Source: Subtercola endophyticus (GTDB lineage Bacteria; Actinomycetota; Actinomycetes; Actinomycetales; Microbacteriaceae). From it: DNA of 64,000 nucleotides. Location of the stretch: assembly GCF_021044565.1 (NCBI RefSeq), contig NZ_CP087997.1, positions 992,001 through 1,056,000 on the forward strand, read 5' to 3'. Of the stretch, positions 43,850-51,970 are shown piece by piece (positions within the stretch are counted from its first letter, which is position 1; every line of letters begins with the position of its first letter). The position numbers and the translations under genes are program-made. The notes under the pieces were generated by a model that did not search any database, had not been told where the DNA came from, and worked only from the letters and a program-made list of their open reading frames with translations.

Positions 43850-44879
43850 CCAGGCCCTGCTCGACGTCTCGGTGGTGCCGGGCGAGCAGAATACGAATGC
43901 GCTTCGTGTCACGCAGGCCGACCAGAATGGTGCCTTCAGATTCCAGGCCTGCGAGCAGCTGGCGGGCGCGCGTGAACTCGGCATCCACCTCCACCCCGAA
44001 GACGAGCATCAGGTTCGAGAGAAAGAGCCAGACGAGCGTGATGATGGCTCCCGAGAGCAGCCCGTAGAGGCGATCGTATCCGGCGAACGTCGATACGTAG
44101 ATGTAGTAGCCGGCCGTGGTCGCAGCCCAGGCGGCGATGGCGAACGTCGCGCCGATAGACACCCAGCGCACTCGCGGGCGGCGCATGTTCGGTGTGCCGT
44201 AATAGAGCACGATGACGGTGAAGACCGCGAACAGAACGAGCAGGGGCCACTTGAGATAGCTCCACACATCGACGGCGAGCAGCGGCCAGCCCATCGTGAG
44301 CACAACCGCGCGGGCGACCTCTGGCGTGACGATGATGATGACGATGATCACGGCCAGCAACACGACCAGAGCAACGGATTCGACCAGCATGAGCAGGCGC
44401 AACTTGATGAAGCGGCGCCCTTCGGTGACCTGATAGACGGCATTCACCGTGCGACCGAAGGCGGTGGCGTAGCTCGCACCGGCCCAGATGGTCAGCCCCA
44501 GGCCGATGGTGAGGGCGAGTACGGGCTCGGGAATGTGTGTGAACTGCTCGAGCGCGAGCCGGGTGGTCTGCGTCGTTCCCTTCGGGGCGAAACTGTCGAC
44601 CACGTTCAGAACGACACGCACGGCGTCACCGTTCGGGTCGAGCAGGCCGACGATCGAGACGACGGCCAGCGACGCCGGAAAGAAGGCGAGCGCGGTGTAG
44701 AACGTGAGCGCCGCACTGGAGTCGATTCCCCGGTGCAGAAAGAAGCCGAAGTAGGCCCGTCGAACGGCGTACCAGACGGCTACCCGGTCGAGGCGTCGGC
44801 GGTCACTGCCGGTGAGCAGAGTGTTGAGAGGCACCTCGGGGCTTTCGCCGGCACCCTCGGCCTCAGCGCTACCGCTCAC
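43788..44879 (-). CDS. YihY/BrkB-family membrane protein
   Basis: A 363-residue protein with six membrane helices, starting at ALTFYTALAFFPASLAVVSIVGLL, the motif typical of YihY (once thought to be RNase BN). Its biochemical role is unknown. The C-terminal 60 residues are cytoplasmic and end in a Pro/Arg-rich tail that is encoded opposite the aspA extension. The ATG overlaps the stop of the upstream DUF6328 gene (4 bp), so both are made from one transcript. Confidence 0.9.
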   Translation of the reverse strand: MSGSAEAEGAGESPEVPLNTLLTGSDRRRLDRVAVWYAVRRAYFGFFLHRGIDSSAALTFYTALAFFPASLAVVSIVGLLDPNGDAVRVVLNVVDSFAPKGTTQTTRLALEQFTHIPEPVLALTIGLGLTIWAGASYATAFGRTVNAVYQVTEGRRFIKLRLLMLVESVALVVLLAVIIVIIIVTPEVARAVVLTMGWPLLAVDVWSYLKWPLLVLFAVFTVIVLYYGTPNMRRPRVRWVSIGATFAIAAWAATTAGYYIYVSTFAGYDRLYGLLSGAIITLVWLFLSNLMLVFGVEVDAEFTRARQLLAGLESEGTILVGLRDTKRIRILLARHHRDVEQGLAIREEAARLQQPPPAPPRRS

Positions 44880-45361
44880 GGGGTCGGCACTCTTCGGCGC
44901 ATCGAGAGCGGCAGGGCCAGCCAGAGCAGGGCGAGAACGATCAGCGCCACGACGCCTGCCACGATGCCGGCGGTGTCTCCGACGACGATGTCGAAAATGA
45001 ACACGATCGTGCCGGTGAGCACCAGCGAGATGACGACGAGTGTGACTAACGCCAGCCGGTTCGCCGTCTCGACGATCTGCTGCTTTTCGTTGCGGCGAAA
45101 GAGCAACCGGTGCAGGCTCACTGGCGCCAGTGCAAGTGCCGTCGCAAGTGCCGAGCCGCAGACGAGGCAGAGATACAGCGTGGTCTGCAGCGACGTCAGC
45201 GACGAGAACTTCGCCTGAAACGGCAGCGTCAGCAAGAATCCGGTGAGAATCTGTGTTCCGGTCTGTATGACCCGAAACTCCTGAAGCAATTCGCTCCAGT
45301 TGCGTTCCACCCGAGCGGTGGGCGTCTCACCCGTCGCTGACGATTCTGAAGTTTCGGTCAT
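44876..45361 (-). CDS. DUF6328 family membrane protein
   Basis: A 161-residue protein with four membrane helices. The ELLQEFRVIQTGTQILTGFLLTLPFQAKF segment is the family hallmark; these proteins are sometimes labelled sodium:proton antiporters without proof. A TAAAAT -10 box lies 6 nt before the ATG at 45361 and no ribosome-binding site is seen. YihY follows with a 4-bp overlap. Function unknown. Confidence 0.85.
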   Translation of the reverse strand: MTETSESSATGETPTARVERNWSELLQEFRVIQTGTQILTGFLLTLPFQAKFSSLTSLQTTLYLCLVCGSALATALALAPVSLHRLLFRRNEKQQIVETANRLALVTLVVISLVLTGTIVFIFDIVVGDTAGIVAGVVALIVLALLWLALPLSMRRRVPTP

Positions 45362-45367
45362 GCTGCG

Positions 45368-45373
45368 ATTTTA
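45368..45373 (-). promoter_or_regulatory. Candidate leaderless -10 box (DUF6328 - YihY unit)
   Basis: On the - strand TAAAAT stands 6 nt before the ATG at 45361. Confidence 0.55.
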
Positions 45374-45439
45374 GGGCGGGGGAGAAGAGCTCTACGCGCG
45401 AGCTAGACTGATTAGCCGGATTTTTGAGGGGTAACAAAC

Positions 45440-47752
45440 GTGGTTTCAGCTGAACTCGATCGTGAACGCGACTACGTGGCGAAGCTGTACGAACGGCTCG
45501 ACGAGCTGCGCGCAGACGCCCAACGGCAGCTCGCGCGAGTGCATTCCCAAGACGTCGGCGGCAATCACCAGAGCCGCTCCGAGCGCGACGCATTCGCCCG
45601 GGTTTTCGAAGACCGCATCGTGCAGCTGAACGATGTGGATGAGCGGCTCGCCTTCGGGCGACTCGAGATCGCTGCGCGCGAGAGCGACGCCGATGGCGAC
45701 GCCGACGCGGACTCCGACGTGGAGAACGACTCGACCGGCGACTCGGCCTACCGCTACATCGGTCGCATCGGCCTGCGTGACGAGAATCTGAAGCCGATCT
45801 TGCTCGACTGGCGTGTACCCCAGGCGGGCCCCTTCTACCAGGCGACCGCAGCGACACCGATGGGCATCCGCTCGCGCCGGCACCTGCTGAGTAAGGGCCG
45901 GCGCATCGTGAAGATCGAAGACGAGATCTTCGACAGCAGCGAGCTCAGCGCTGAAGAGGCCAGCTCGCTGCAGGGTGAGGGCGCGTTGATGGCGTCACTG
46001 TCGACGCAACGCACCGGGCGCATGCACGACATAGTGGCCACCATTCAGGCGGAGCAAGACCGCATCATCCGCTCGCCCCTGCAGGGCGTTCTCGTCGTGC
46101 AGGGCGGCCCCGGCACCGGCAAGACCGCGGTGGCGCTGCACCGTGCTGCGTACCTGCTGTACTCCTACCGTGACCGTCTGAAGTCGTCGGGTGTGCTGGT
46201 GGTGGGCCCGTCGCGGGCGTTTCTGCAGTACATCGAGGCGGTGTTGCCGAGCCTCGGTGAGTCCGGGGTGGTGCTCGCGAGCGTGGGGCAGCTGTACCCG
46301 GGAGTGGAGGCGACGCTCGAAGATCTGCCCGAGGTGGCGAAGGTCAAAGGTGAGACGGGTATGGCGGCGCTCATCGAGCGTGCTGTGCGCTCCCGTCAGC
46401 GGGTACCCGCCGAGTCGCAGGTCGTCGATGTGAACGGCGAGCAGCTCACGGTCGAGCCGAGTGTCATCGCCGCTGCGATGAACCGGGCTCACGAGAGCCG
46501 CAAGCCCTACAACGAGGCCCGGGTGATCTTCGTGAAAGCCGCGCTGGCCGAGCTGACCCGCCTGCTGGCGGCGCAGCTGCGTGCGCACGGCAACACGGTC
46601 GACGAAGACGACTACGGCTGGCTGCGCGAAGATCTGCGGCAGTCGTACGACATTCGCGTGGTGCTGAACACGGCGTGGATTCCGCTCAGCCCGCAGAAGC
46701 TGTTGCAAGACCTGTACGCCCGGCCGCAGTGGCTGGCCGAGCTCACGCCCACCTGGGAGCCGGCCAAGCGCGCCCTGCTGCGCCGCGACCGCGAGGCGCC
46801 GTTCACCGTGTCCGACATAGCGCTGCTTGACGAGGCAGCTGAACACCTCGGTGAGCACAACGAGCGCTCGGCCGCGCTCGATCGGGAGACGAAACAACAG
46901 CGCAAGCGCGACATCCAGAACGCCGAGCAGGCCATCAAGAACATGGATGTCGAGGGCATCGTACGGGCAGAAGACCTGGCCGACACCTTCGCTGAGCAGG
47001 CCTCCCGAGGCACCACCGCCGAGCGGGCGGCCGCCGACCGCACGTGGACCTATGGGCACATCGTGGTCGACGAGGCCCAGGAGCTCTCGCCGATGCAGTG
47101 GCGGCTGCTGCGCCGCCGCGGCCCGCTGCGGTCGTTCACGATCGTCGGCGACATCGCCCAGGCCAGCGCTGCCGCCAGCGCGAATAGCTGGCGCGAAGCG
47201 GTCGCCCCGCTGGTGGGGCGCTCCCGCCAGGGCGACGGCTGGCGCCTCGAAGAGCTCACCGTGAACTACCGCACTCCGAGTCAGATCGCGGATGCGGCGC
47301 AGCAGTTCGCCGAAGAGCAGGGTCTGCCCGTGACGCGCTCGACGTCGGTGCGAGAGAGTGAGTGGCCGATAACGACGGTGCGGGCATCCGGTGTTTCAGA
47401 CGAAGCGCTGAACCGAGCGGTATTGGATGCCGTGACCGCCGACCGGGAGATCGACCCCGTCGGCACGGTCGGGGTCATCGTCGTACCGGCGGCGCTGTCG
47501 GCGACCTTCGAGTTTCTGTCGGCCGAGCTGCCCGGCGAGGTCGGTCTCGGGGCGGTCGGACTGACCCGTTCCGTGGCCGTGATGACCCCGCAAGAGGCCA
47601 AGGGGCTCGAGTTCGACTCGGTCGTCATCGTCGATCGGCAGCGCATCGTGGCAGAGATTCCGCGCGGGGCCTCGGCGCTCTACGTCTCGATGACGCGCCC
47701 CACGCAGCGCCTCACCTTCGTCGAGCCGGCGCCGGGTGCGCTGACGGCGTAA
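45440..47752 (+). CDS. HelD/HelR-type superfamily 1 helicase (RNA polymerase-associated ATPase)
   Basis: A 770-residue UvrD-like motor. The N-terminal coiled-coil arm (ERDYVAKLYERLDELR) and the YIGRIGLRDEN - LLDWRVPQAGPFY block precede Walker A VVQGGPGTGKTAVALHRAAYLLY (about residue 220), the Walker B motif IVVDEAQELSPMQWRLL, and VAVMTPQEAKGLEFDSVVI near the end. This arrangement is that of HelD/HelR, which removes stalled RNA polymerase from DNA; actinobacterial HelR also counters rifampicin. No rifampicin-associated palindrome is visible upstream. GAGGGG lies about 9 nt before the GTG at 45440. Confidence 0.88.
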   Translation: MVSAELDRERDYVAKLYERLDELRADAQRQLARVHSQDVGGNHQSRSERDAFARVFEDRIVQLNDVDERLAFGRLEIAARESDADGDADADSDVENDSTGDSAYRYIGRIGLRDENLKPILLDWRVPQAGPFYQATAATPMGIRSRRHLLSKGRRIVKIEDEIFDSSELSAEEASSLQGEGALMASLSTQRTGRMHDIVATIQAEQDRIIRSPLQGVLVVQGGPGTGKTAVALHRAAYLLYSYRDRLKSSGVLVVGPSRAFLQYIEAVLPSLGESGVVLASVGQLYPGVEATLEDLPEVAKVKGETGMAALIERAVRSRQRVPAESQVVDVNGEQLTVEPSVIAAAMNRAHESRKPYNEARVIFVKAALAELTRLLAAQLRAHGNTVDEDDYGWLREDLRQSYDIRVVLNTAWIPLSPQKLLQDLYARPQWLAELTPTWEPAKRALLRRDREAPFTVSDIALLDEAAEHLGEHNERSAALDRETKQQRKRDIQNAEQAIKNMDVEGIVRAEDLADTFAEQASRGTTAERAAADRTWTYGHIVVDEAQELSPMQWRLLRRRGPLRSFTIVGDIAQASAAASANSWREAVAPLVGRSRQGDGWRLEELTVNYRTPSQIADAAQQFAEEQGLPVTRSTSVRESEWPITTVRASGVSDEALNRAVLDAVTADREIDPVGTVGVIVVPAALSATFEFLSAELPGEVGLGAVGLTRSVAVMTPQEAKGLEFDSVVIVDRQRIVAEIPRGASALYVSMTRPTQRLTFVEPAPGALTA

Positions 47753-47793
47753 CCGCTTTGACTTTCGGGTGCCGACCCCGGTTGGATGGAGCC

Positions 47794-48165
47794 ATGACAG
47801 ATCTCACTACCAAGCCCGAACTCGACGCCCCCGAGGGCCCCGCTCCCGAGACGCTCGAAATCGTCGACATCGTCGAGGGTGACGGCCCCGAGGCCACCGC
47901 CGGCTCGACCGTCGACGTGCACTACCTCGGTGTCGACTACGAGTCCGGCGACGAATTCGACTCGTCGTGGAGCCGCGGCACCTCCATCAACTTTCCGCTT
48001 CGCCAGCTCATCGCCGGCTGGCAGCAGGGCATTCCCGGCATGAAGGTCGGCGGCCGTCGTAAGCTGACCGTTCCGCCCGAGCTGGCCTACGGCCCCGCCG
48101 GCGGTGGCCACAGCCTCAGCGGTCGCACCCTGATCTTCGTGATCGACCTGAAGGGTGTGAGCTGA
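47794..48165 (+). CDS. FKBP-type peptidyl-prolyl cis-trans isomerase
   Basis: A 123-residue single-domain FKBP that speeds proline isomerisation in folding proteins. The motifs VDVHYLGV, EFDSSW, GWQQGIPGMKVGGRRKLTVPP and AYGPAGGG give the rapamycin-binding fold. No signal peptide, so cytoplasmic. The ATG at 47794 is chosen because the domain begins near it and TTGGAT/GGATGGAG lie just upstream. Two back-to-back hairpins separate it from the convergent MFS gene. Confidence 0.93.
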   Translation: MTDLTTKPELDAPEGPAPETLEIVDIVEGDGPEATAGSTVDVHYLGVDYESGDEFDSSWSRGTSINFPLRQLIAGWQQGIPGMKVGGRRKLTVPPELAYGPAGGGHSLSGRTLIFVIDLKGVS

Positions 48166-48171
48166 TTAATT

Positions 48172-48198
48172 TGTGCGCCGCCGCCTCTGCGGCGCACA
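48172..48198. terminator. 10-bp perfect hairpin after the FKBP gene
   Basis: TGTGCGCCGC (48172-48181) pairs with GCGGCGCACA (48189-48198) across a 7-nt loop. It begins 7 bp after the FKBP stop. No T-tract follows on the + strand. Confidence 0.55.
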
Positions 48199-48240
48199 GT
48201 GCGGCTGGTTGCTCCCGAAAGGGTATTGGCCGCTACCAAC

Positions 48241-48273
48241 GCTGAAAGCGACGTACACGCCGCCGCTTTCAGC
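48241..48273. terminator. Second 10-bp perfect hairpin between convergent genes
   Basis: GCTGAAAGCG (48241-48250) pairs with CGCTTTCAGC (48264-48273) with a 13-nt loop. It is nearer the MFS gene stop at 48310 and may end that transcript. Confidence 0.5.
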
Positions 48274-48309
48274 CGATCACGTTTCGCGCAGAACCCCTTG
48301 TCGTGGCTC

Positions 48310-49752
48310 TTACGGCATGGGGTTCTGTGCGTCGTAATGGCGGAAGCCCGGGTTGGCGCGAACCAGGATGCCGATGAGAACGATGATGATGATGCCACCG
48401 AGCAGCGGCGGGAACCAGACGGCGGCGAACGCCGAGAGAATGCCGATGTAGGCGTCACCGACCCGGGGGCCACCGGCCACCACGACCGTGAACACGCCCT
48501 GAATGCGGCCGCGCATTCCGTCGGGAACCGCCGCTTGCAACAGCGTCGATCGGAAGATCGCACTCACATTGTCGGAGGCTCCCGATCCGGCCAAGAACAC
48601 CGTGGCGGCAATCAGAGCCACCAGGTTCACGCCGGCGATCGACTCCGTCACCGCGTGCAGTTGCAGGTTGTTCTGGATGCTCGTCACGAGCAGCACCGCG
48701 CCGAACAGCGCGATGAAGACGCCGTACACTGTGATGGCCCGCCCGATGGCCGTGCCCTGCCAGCGCACGTGCCCGAGCCGCCCCGAGAAGACGCTGCTGA
48801 GCAGAGCACCCACGGCGACGGCAGCCGTTAGAATTCCTACCGTGATCGCCCCGCCGCCGATCAGCACCGCACCGACAGCAGGTAGCAGAACACGGGGCTG
48901 GCCGAACGTCATCGCGACGATATCGACGATGAACGACATGCGCACATTGGGCGCCCCCTTCAAGAAGCGCAAACCATCGACCACCGCCGAGAATCCGGCA
49001 CGCCCGCTGGTGCCTTCGGGAATGATCTTCGGGAGCGAGAAGATACCCGCGAAGGCGGCGATGAACAGGATGACGTCGACGGTGTAGGTCCATTGGATGC
49101 CGACGGTTGCGACGAGCACGCCCGCCAGCGCGGGCCCGACGGTGATCATCAGCCCCATGCTGATGCCGTTCAGCGCGCTGGCCGCGGGCAGCAGCTCTTT
49201 CGGCAGCAGCCGCGGAACGATGGACTGCCGCGTGGCCCCGATCACCGTGCTGCCCACCGCGATGAGCACGGCCAGCACGTAGTACGGCCACACCACGTCG
49301 ACCTGCGCCCAGGCGATCGCCGCGAGTGTCGCCGTTGAGACCCACGAGACGATCGCGGCGACGAGAGCAACCAGACGCCGATCGAAGGTGTCCGCGAGAA
49401 CCCCGCCGTAGAGCCCGAAGATGATCATCGGCACCAGGGTGAAGACGCCCACGAGAGCGACGGCGAGCGTCGAGGAGGTGAGGTCGTAGATGTGCAGCCC
49501 CACCGCGACGATGGTCATCTGGCCGCCGATGCCCGAGATGGCGGCACCGGCCCAGAGCCGGGCGAAGGGTGGGCTCCGCCGCAGGGGAGTGAGGTCAACG
49601 AAGCGGCTGCGCCGGGTCAGCGGTTCTGTGCTGCCCGGTTCTGTGTTGCCCGGTTCTGTGTTGCCCGGTTCTGTCGCCGCGCGCTCGAACGGTTCCGCAC
49701 TGTGCAGCGAGTCGACCGGTGCGAGCTCGTCGCGGCCGTCGTCGGCGTTCAC
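48310..49752 (-). CDS. MFS exporter (EntS/Tet(V)-like)
   Basis: A 480-residue carrier with 12 membrane helices. The start of the membrane part, SPPFARLWAGAAISGIGGQMTIVAVGLHIYDLT, and the motif A GGVLADTFDRR are those of the enterobactin-exporter-like MFS group. Substrate unknown. The N-terminal 40 residues contain a TEPGN repeat encoded by a 15-bp tandem repeat. GTG at 49752 lacks a ribosome-binding site, and the sequence before it shows no good -10 at leaderless distance, so the true start is somewhat uncertain. Confidence 0.85.
   Translation of the reverse strand: MNADDGRDELAPVDSLHSAEPFERAATEPGNTEPGNTEPGSTEPLTRRSRFVDLTPLRRSPPFARLWAGAAISGIGGQMTIVAVGLHIYDLTSSTLAVALVGVFTLVPMIIFGLYGGVLADTFDRRLVALVAAIVSWVSTATLAAIAWAQVDVVWPYYVLAVLIAVGSTVIGATRQSIVPRLLPKELLPAASALNGISMGLMITVGPALAGVLVATVGIQWTYTVDVILFIAAFAGIFSLPKIIPEGTSGRAGFSAVVDGLRFLKGAPNVRMSFIVDIVAMTFGQPRVLLPAVGAVLIGGGAITVGILTAAVAVGALLSSVFSGRLGHVRWQGTAIGRAITVYGVFIALFGAVLLVTSIQNNLQLHAVTESIAGVNLVALIAATVFLAGSGASDNVSAIFRSTLLQAAVPDGMRGRIQGVFTVVVAGGPRVGDAYIGILSAFAAVWFPPLLGGIIIIVLIGILVRANPGFRHYDAQNPMP
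49624..49668. repeat. Three 15-bp tandem units in the MFS N-terminus
   Basis: TTCTGTGCTGCCCGG at 49624 is followed by TTCTGTGTTGCCCGG at 49639 and 49654; on the - strand this gives TEPGN/TEPGS. Confidence 0.88.
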
Positions 49753-49915
49753 GAGGTGGTTTTCACAGGGCAGTGCTAACAGCGGAGATCACAGAATTCC
49801 AATTCTCGGTTGTGGAAAGTGTCTAATGCATTCCGAAGACGCAGGCGAATCGCTATAACGTCTAGTTTCGACAGCACAACTAATCACACCACGACTACAT
49901 CACGAGGGAGTCACC

Positions 49916-50365
49916 GTGACACTCGCCGACGAAGCGGGCCCCGGCCTGTCAGGCATCGAACAACTGCGCGCGCTGATCAAGATCGGCGTGCAACCGCCGA
50001 TCGGGCAGACCATGGAATTCGACCTGGTCTCCATCGAAGAGGGCCGCGCGGTGTTCACGGGTACCCCCAGCGAACGTATGTACAACCCCATCGGCTCCGT
50101 GCACGGCGGTTACGCGGCGACCCTGCTCGACTCGGCCTGCGGATGCGCGGTGCACTCGCTGCTCACGGCCGACCAGGCCTACACCACCCTCGAACTCAAG
50201 GTTTCGTACCTGCGCGCCATCACGAGCAAGACCGGCACCGTGACGGCCGAAGCGACCGTCATCAAGATGGGCGGCCGTGCCGCGTTCACCGAGGCGAAGC
50301 TGGTGGATGCCCGCGGAACTCTGCTGGCCACCGCGACGTCGACGCTGCTGGTCATCCAGCGCTGA
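49916..50365 (+). CDS. PaaI-family hotdog thioesterase
   Basis: A 149-residue acyl-CoA thioesterase of the hotdog fold. Key segments are YNPIGSVHGGYAATLLDSACG, with the catalytic loop residues before the central helix, and TTLELKVSYLRAI, a typical second strand. It probably hydrolyses aromatic or short-chain acyl-CoA; the substrate is unknown. GAGGGAG stands 5 nt before the GTG at 49916. The small gene at 50372 converges on it 6 bp away. Confidence 0.9.
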   Translation: MTLADEAGPGLSGIEQLRALIKIGVQPPIGQTMEFDLVSIEEGRAVFTGTPSERMYNPIGSVHGGYAATLLDSACGCAVHSLLTADQAYTTLELKVSYLRAITSKTGTVTAEATVIKMGGRAAFTEAKLVDARGTLLATATSTLLVIQR

Positions 50366-50371
50366 CGCTCG

Positions 50372-50611
50372 CTATTTGTTGTTGTTCCAGTCGTCGGCGC
50401 GCTCGACATAGCCGCTCAGCACCTCGAGAGAGTCGTTGTCGGGCACGTAGCTCGGGTCGGCGACGATCTTGTCGAGCTCGGTCTGCAGCCGGGCGATCTC
50501 TTCGTCGATCTCGAGCACGACAATGGCGTTGTTCTGCACGTTGTCGAGATTCACCAGCATGTCGAGGGCTTTTTCGATGTCTGCTCGACCACCGAATTCG
50601 TAGTTGCTCAT
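50372..50611 (-). CDS. Small protein of unknown function, coiled-coil-like
   Basis: A 79-residue acidic protein, mainly helical, with the heptad-like stretch EIDEEIARLQTELDKIV. No domain is recognised and no membrane segment is present. I think it has relatives in other Microbacteriaceae, but I cannot prove it here. A TAAACT -10 box lies 6 nt before the ATG at 50611, with no ribosome-binding site, which supports a real gene. It is divergent from crcB, 41 bp away. Confidence 0.7.
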   Translation of the reverse strand: MSNYEFGGRADIEKALDMLVNLDNVQNNAIVVLEIDEEIARLQTELDKIVADPSYVPDNDSLEVLSGYVERADDWNNNK

Positions 50612-50617
50612 GCCCAG

Positions 50618-50623
50618 AGTTTA
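50618..50623 (-). promoter_or_regulatory. Candidate leaderless -10 box (79-residue protein)
   Basis: On the - strand TAAACT stands 6 nt before the ATG at 50611. Confidence 0.5.
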
Positions 50624-50640
50624 GGGGTCGGCGCACCTCC

Positions 50641-50646
50641 TAAGCT
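50641..50646 (+). promoter_or_regulatory. Candidate leaderless -10 box (crcB pair)
   Basis: TAAGCT stands 6 nt before the GTG at 50653. The 41-bp divergent region is too short for a fluoride riboswitch. Confidence 0.5.
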
Positions 50647-50652
50647 GTAGGC

Positions 50653-51144
50653 GTGACCGAATCCGCAGACGAGCGCAACGATCTGCCGATCGATAGCGAC
50701 GCCTACGCCGAAGCGGCCGCGCACTCCGCTCAGGCTCCCCGGCCGGCTCAGCTGCAGCCGCTGAACATCGCGCTGGTTTTCGTGGGTGGCACGGTCGGCA
50801 CAGCTCTCAGGTTCGGGTTGATCGAGATTTTCCCCGGGGTCGGGTCGCTGCCCGTGACGGTGCTCTTGATCAACGTGATCGGTGCCTTCGCGCTCGGTCT
50901 GCTGCTCGACACCCTCGCGCGCCGCGGCCCCGACCGAGGAAGGCGTCAGCGGGTACGCCTGCTGATCGGAACGGGGGTGCTCGGCGGCTTCACGACCTAC
51001 AGCACACTCGCTGTCGGAACCGTCGTGCTGCTACATTCCGGTCTGGGTTTCGTCGCGGTCGCCTATGCCTTGGGCACCCTGGTCGTCGGAGCGCTGGCGA
51101 CGTTCGCCGGAATCACCCTCGGCGCCACCCGGAGGGCCCGATGA
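50653..51144 (+). CDS. crcB: Fluoride channel CrcB/Fluc, first subunit
   Basis: A 163-residue, four-helix membrane protein that exports fluoride. The signature GGFTTYSTLAVGT (about residues 115-127) and the INVIGAFALG motif are present. A 35-residue hydrophilic N-terminus is added. The second crcB gene overlaps it by 4 bp (ATGA); such pairs normally assemble as antiparallel heterodimers. Confidence 0.92.
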   Translation: MTESADERNDLPIDSDAYAEAAAHSAQAPRPAQLQPLNIALVFVGGTVGTALRFGLIEIFPGVGSLPVTVLLINVIGAFALGLLLDTLARRGPDRGRRQRVRLLIGTGVLGGFTTYSTLAVGTVVLLHSGLGFVAVAYALGTLVVGALATFAGITLGATRRAR

Positions 51145-51527
51145 CCCCGCTCGAATTCCTCGCGATCGCGCTAGCCGGCGGGGTCGGTGCGGTCTGCAGG
51201 TTCGTGCTCGACGGGGCGATCCGCTCGGTGTTCAAGACCAGCTACCCCGTTGGCACCACCGTCATCAACGTGACCGGCTCGTTCCTGCTGGGGCTGGTCA
51301 CTGCCATTGCGCTCTCGGCGGTTCTCGATTCGAACTGGGCGCTCATCATCGGCACAGGCTTTCTCGGCGGGTACACCACCTTCAGCACGGCCAGCTTCGA
51401 GACGGTGCGTTTGGTGCAGTCACGACGCTATGCGGCTGCGTTGTCGAACGGGCTCGGCATGCTCGTGGTCTCGATTGCCGCCGCCGCCCTGGGTTACTGG
51501 ATTGGTTCCCCCTCAATCGGTTCATAG
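51141..51527 (+). CDS. crcB: Fluoride channel CrcB/Fluc, second subunit
   Basis: A 128-residue CrcB homologue with four helices, the motif INVTGSFLLGL and the filter segment GFLGGYTTFSTASFE. It is closer to the minimal family length than its partner. The 4-bp overlap with the first gene fits equal co-production for a heterodimer. The redox operon begins 65 bp downstream with a separate ribosome-binding site. Confidence 0.93.
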   Translation: MTPLEFLAIALAGGVGAVCRFVLDGAIRSVFKTSYPVGTTVINVTGSFLLGLVTAIALSAVLDSNWALIIGTGFLGGYTTFSTASFETVRLVQSRRYAAALSNGLGMLVVSIAAAALGYWIGSPSIGS

Positions 51528-51592
51528 ACTCCTCCAGTGTTTCTTGCAGACACGAGGCGCATGCTTGGTGAAACGGAAGGAGGGCTGACGAA

Positions 51593-51970
51593 ATGAACCT
51601 GCGAGAGTCGGGCAGACGCCGCGCAGCCCTCGTGACCGTGGCGGTGAGCGCCGCGAGCCTGATCGCTGCCGGAGCAACGAGTGTCGCGTTGTGGGCGAGC
51701 ACGCCGCTTGCCTCGACGTCGAGCTCGACGACCTCGAGCTCCGACACGGGTGCGTCCGGCTCTGGTACGTCCGGCTCTGGTACGTCCGGCTCTGGCACGT
51801 CGAACTCTGGCACGTCGAGTTCGGGCACCACGGGTTCAGCCGAGTCCGGATCGTCGCCTTCGGGCTCCAGCTCTTCGGGGTCGAGCTCTTCAGGGTCGAG
51901 CTCTTCAGGCTCGTCGTCGGTGAGCTCCGGATCGGGTTCCTCGTCACACGCCCGGTCGTCGGGTTCGTGA
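51593..51970 (+). CDS. Ser/Gly-rich exported or membrane-anchored protein
   Basis: A 125-residue protein. The first 35 residues look like a signal peptide or anchor (RRRAALVTVAVSAASLIAAGA). The rest is almost only Ser, Gly and Thr in repeats such as SGSGT and SSSSG; it has no folded domain. In related operons this place before apbE is usually taken by an FMN-binding protein whose signal and Ser/Gly linker look similar, so this may be a version that has lost the flavin domain, or a cell-wall spacer. One TGAS sequence faintly recalls the ApbE target motif. GGAGGG lies 8 nt before the ATG. The stop overlaps the apbE start (TGATG). Confidence 0.75.
   Translation: MNLRESGRRRAALVTVAVSAASLIAAGATSVALWASTPLASTSSSTTSSSDTGASGSGTSGSGTSGSGTSNSGTSSSGTTGSAESGSSPSGSSSSGSSSSGSSSSGSSSVSSGSGSSSHARSSGS

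Noticed and set aside
50612..50652. Fluoride riboswitch before the crcB pair
   Set aside because: Only 41 bp are available between divergent genes, and the conserved crcB-motif sequence is not present.
51593..51970. A frameshifted FMN-binding protein
   Set aside because: The next base is already the start of apbE, so no hidden flavin domain exists in another frame.
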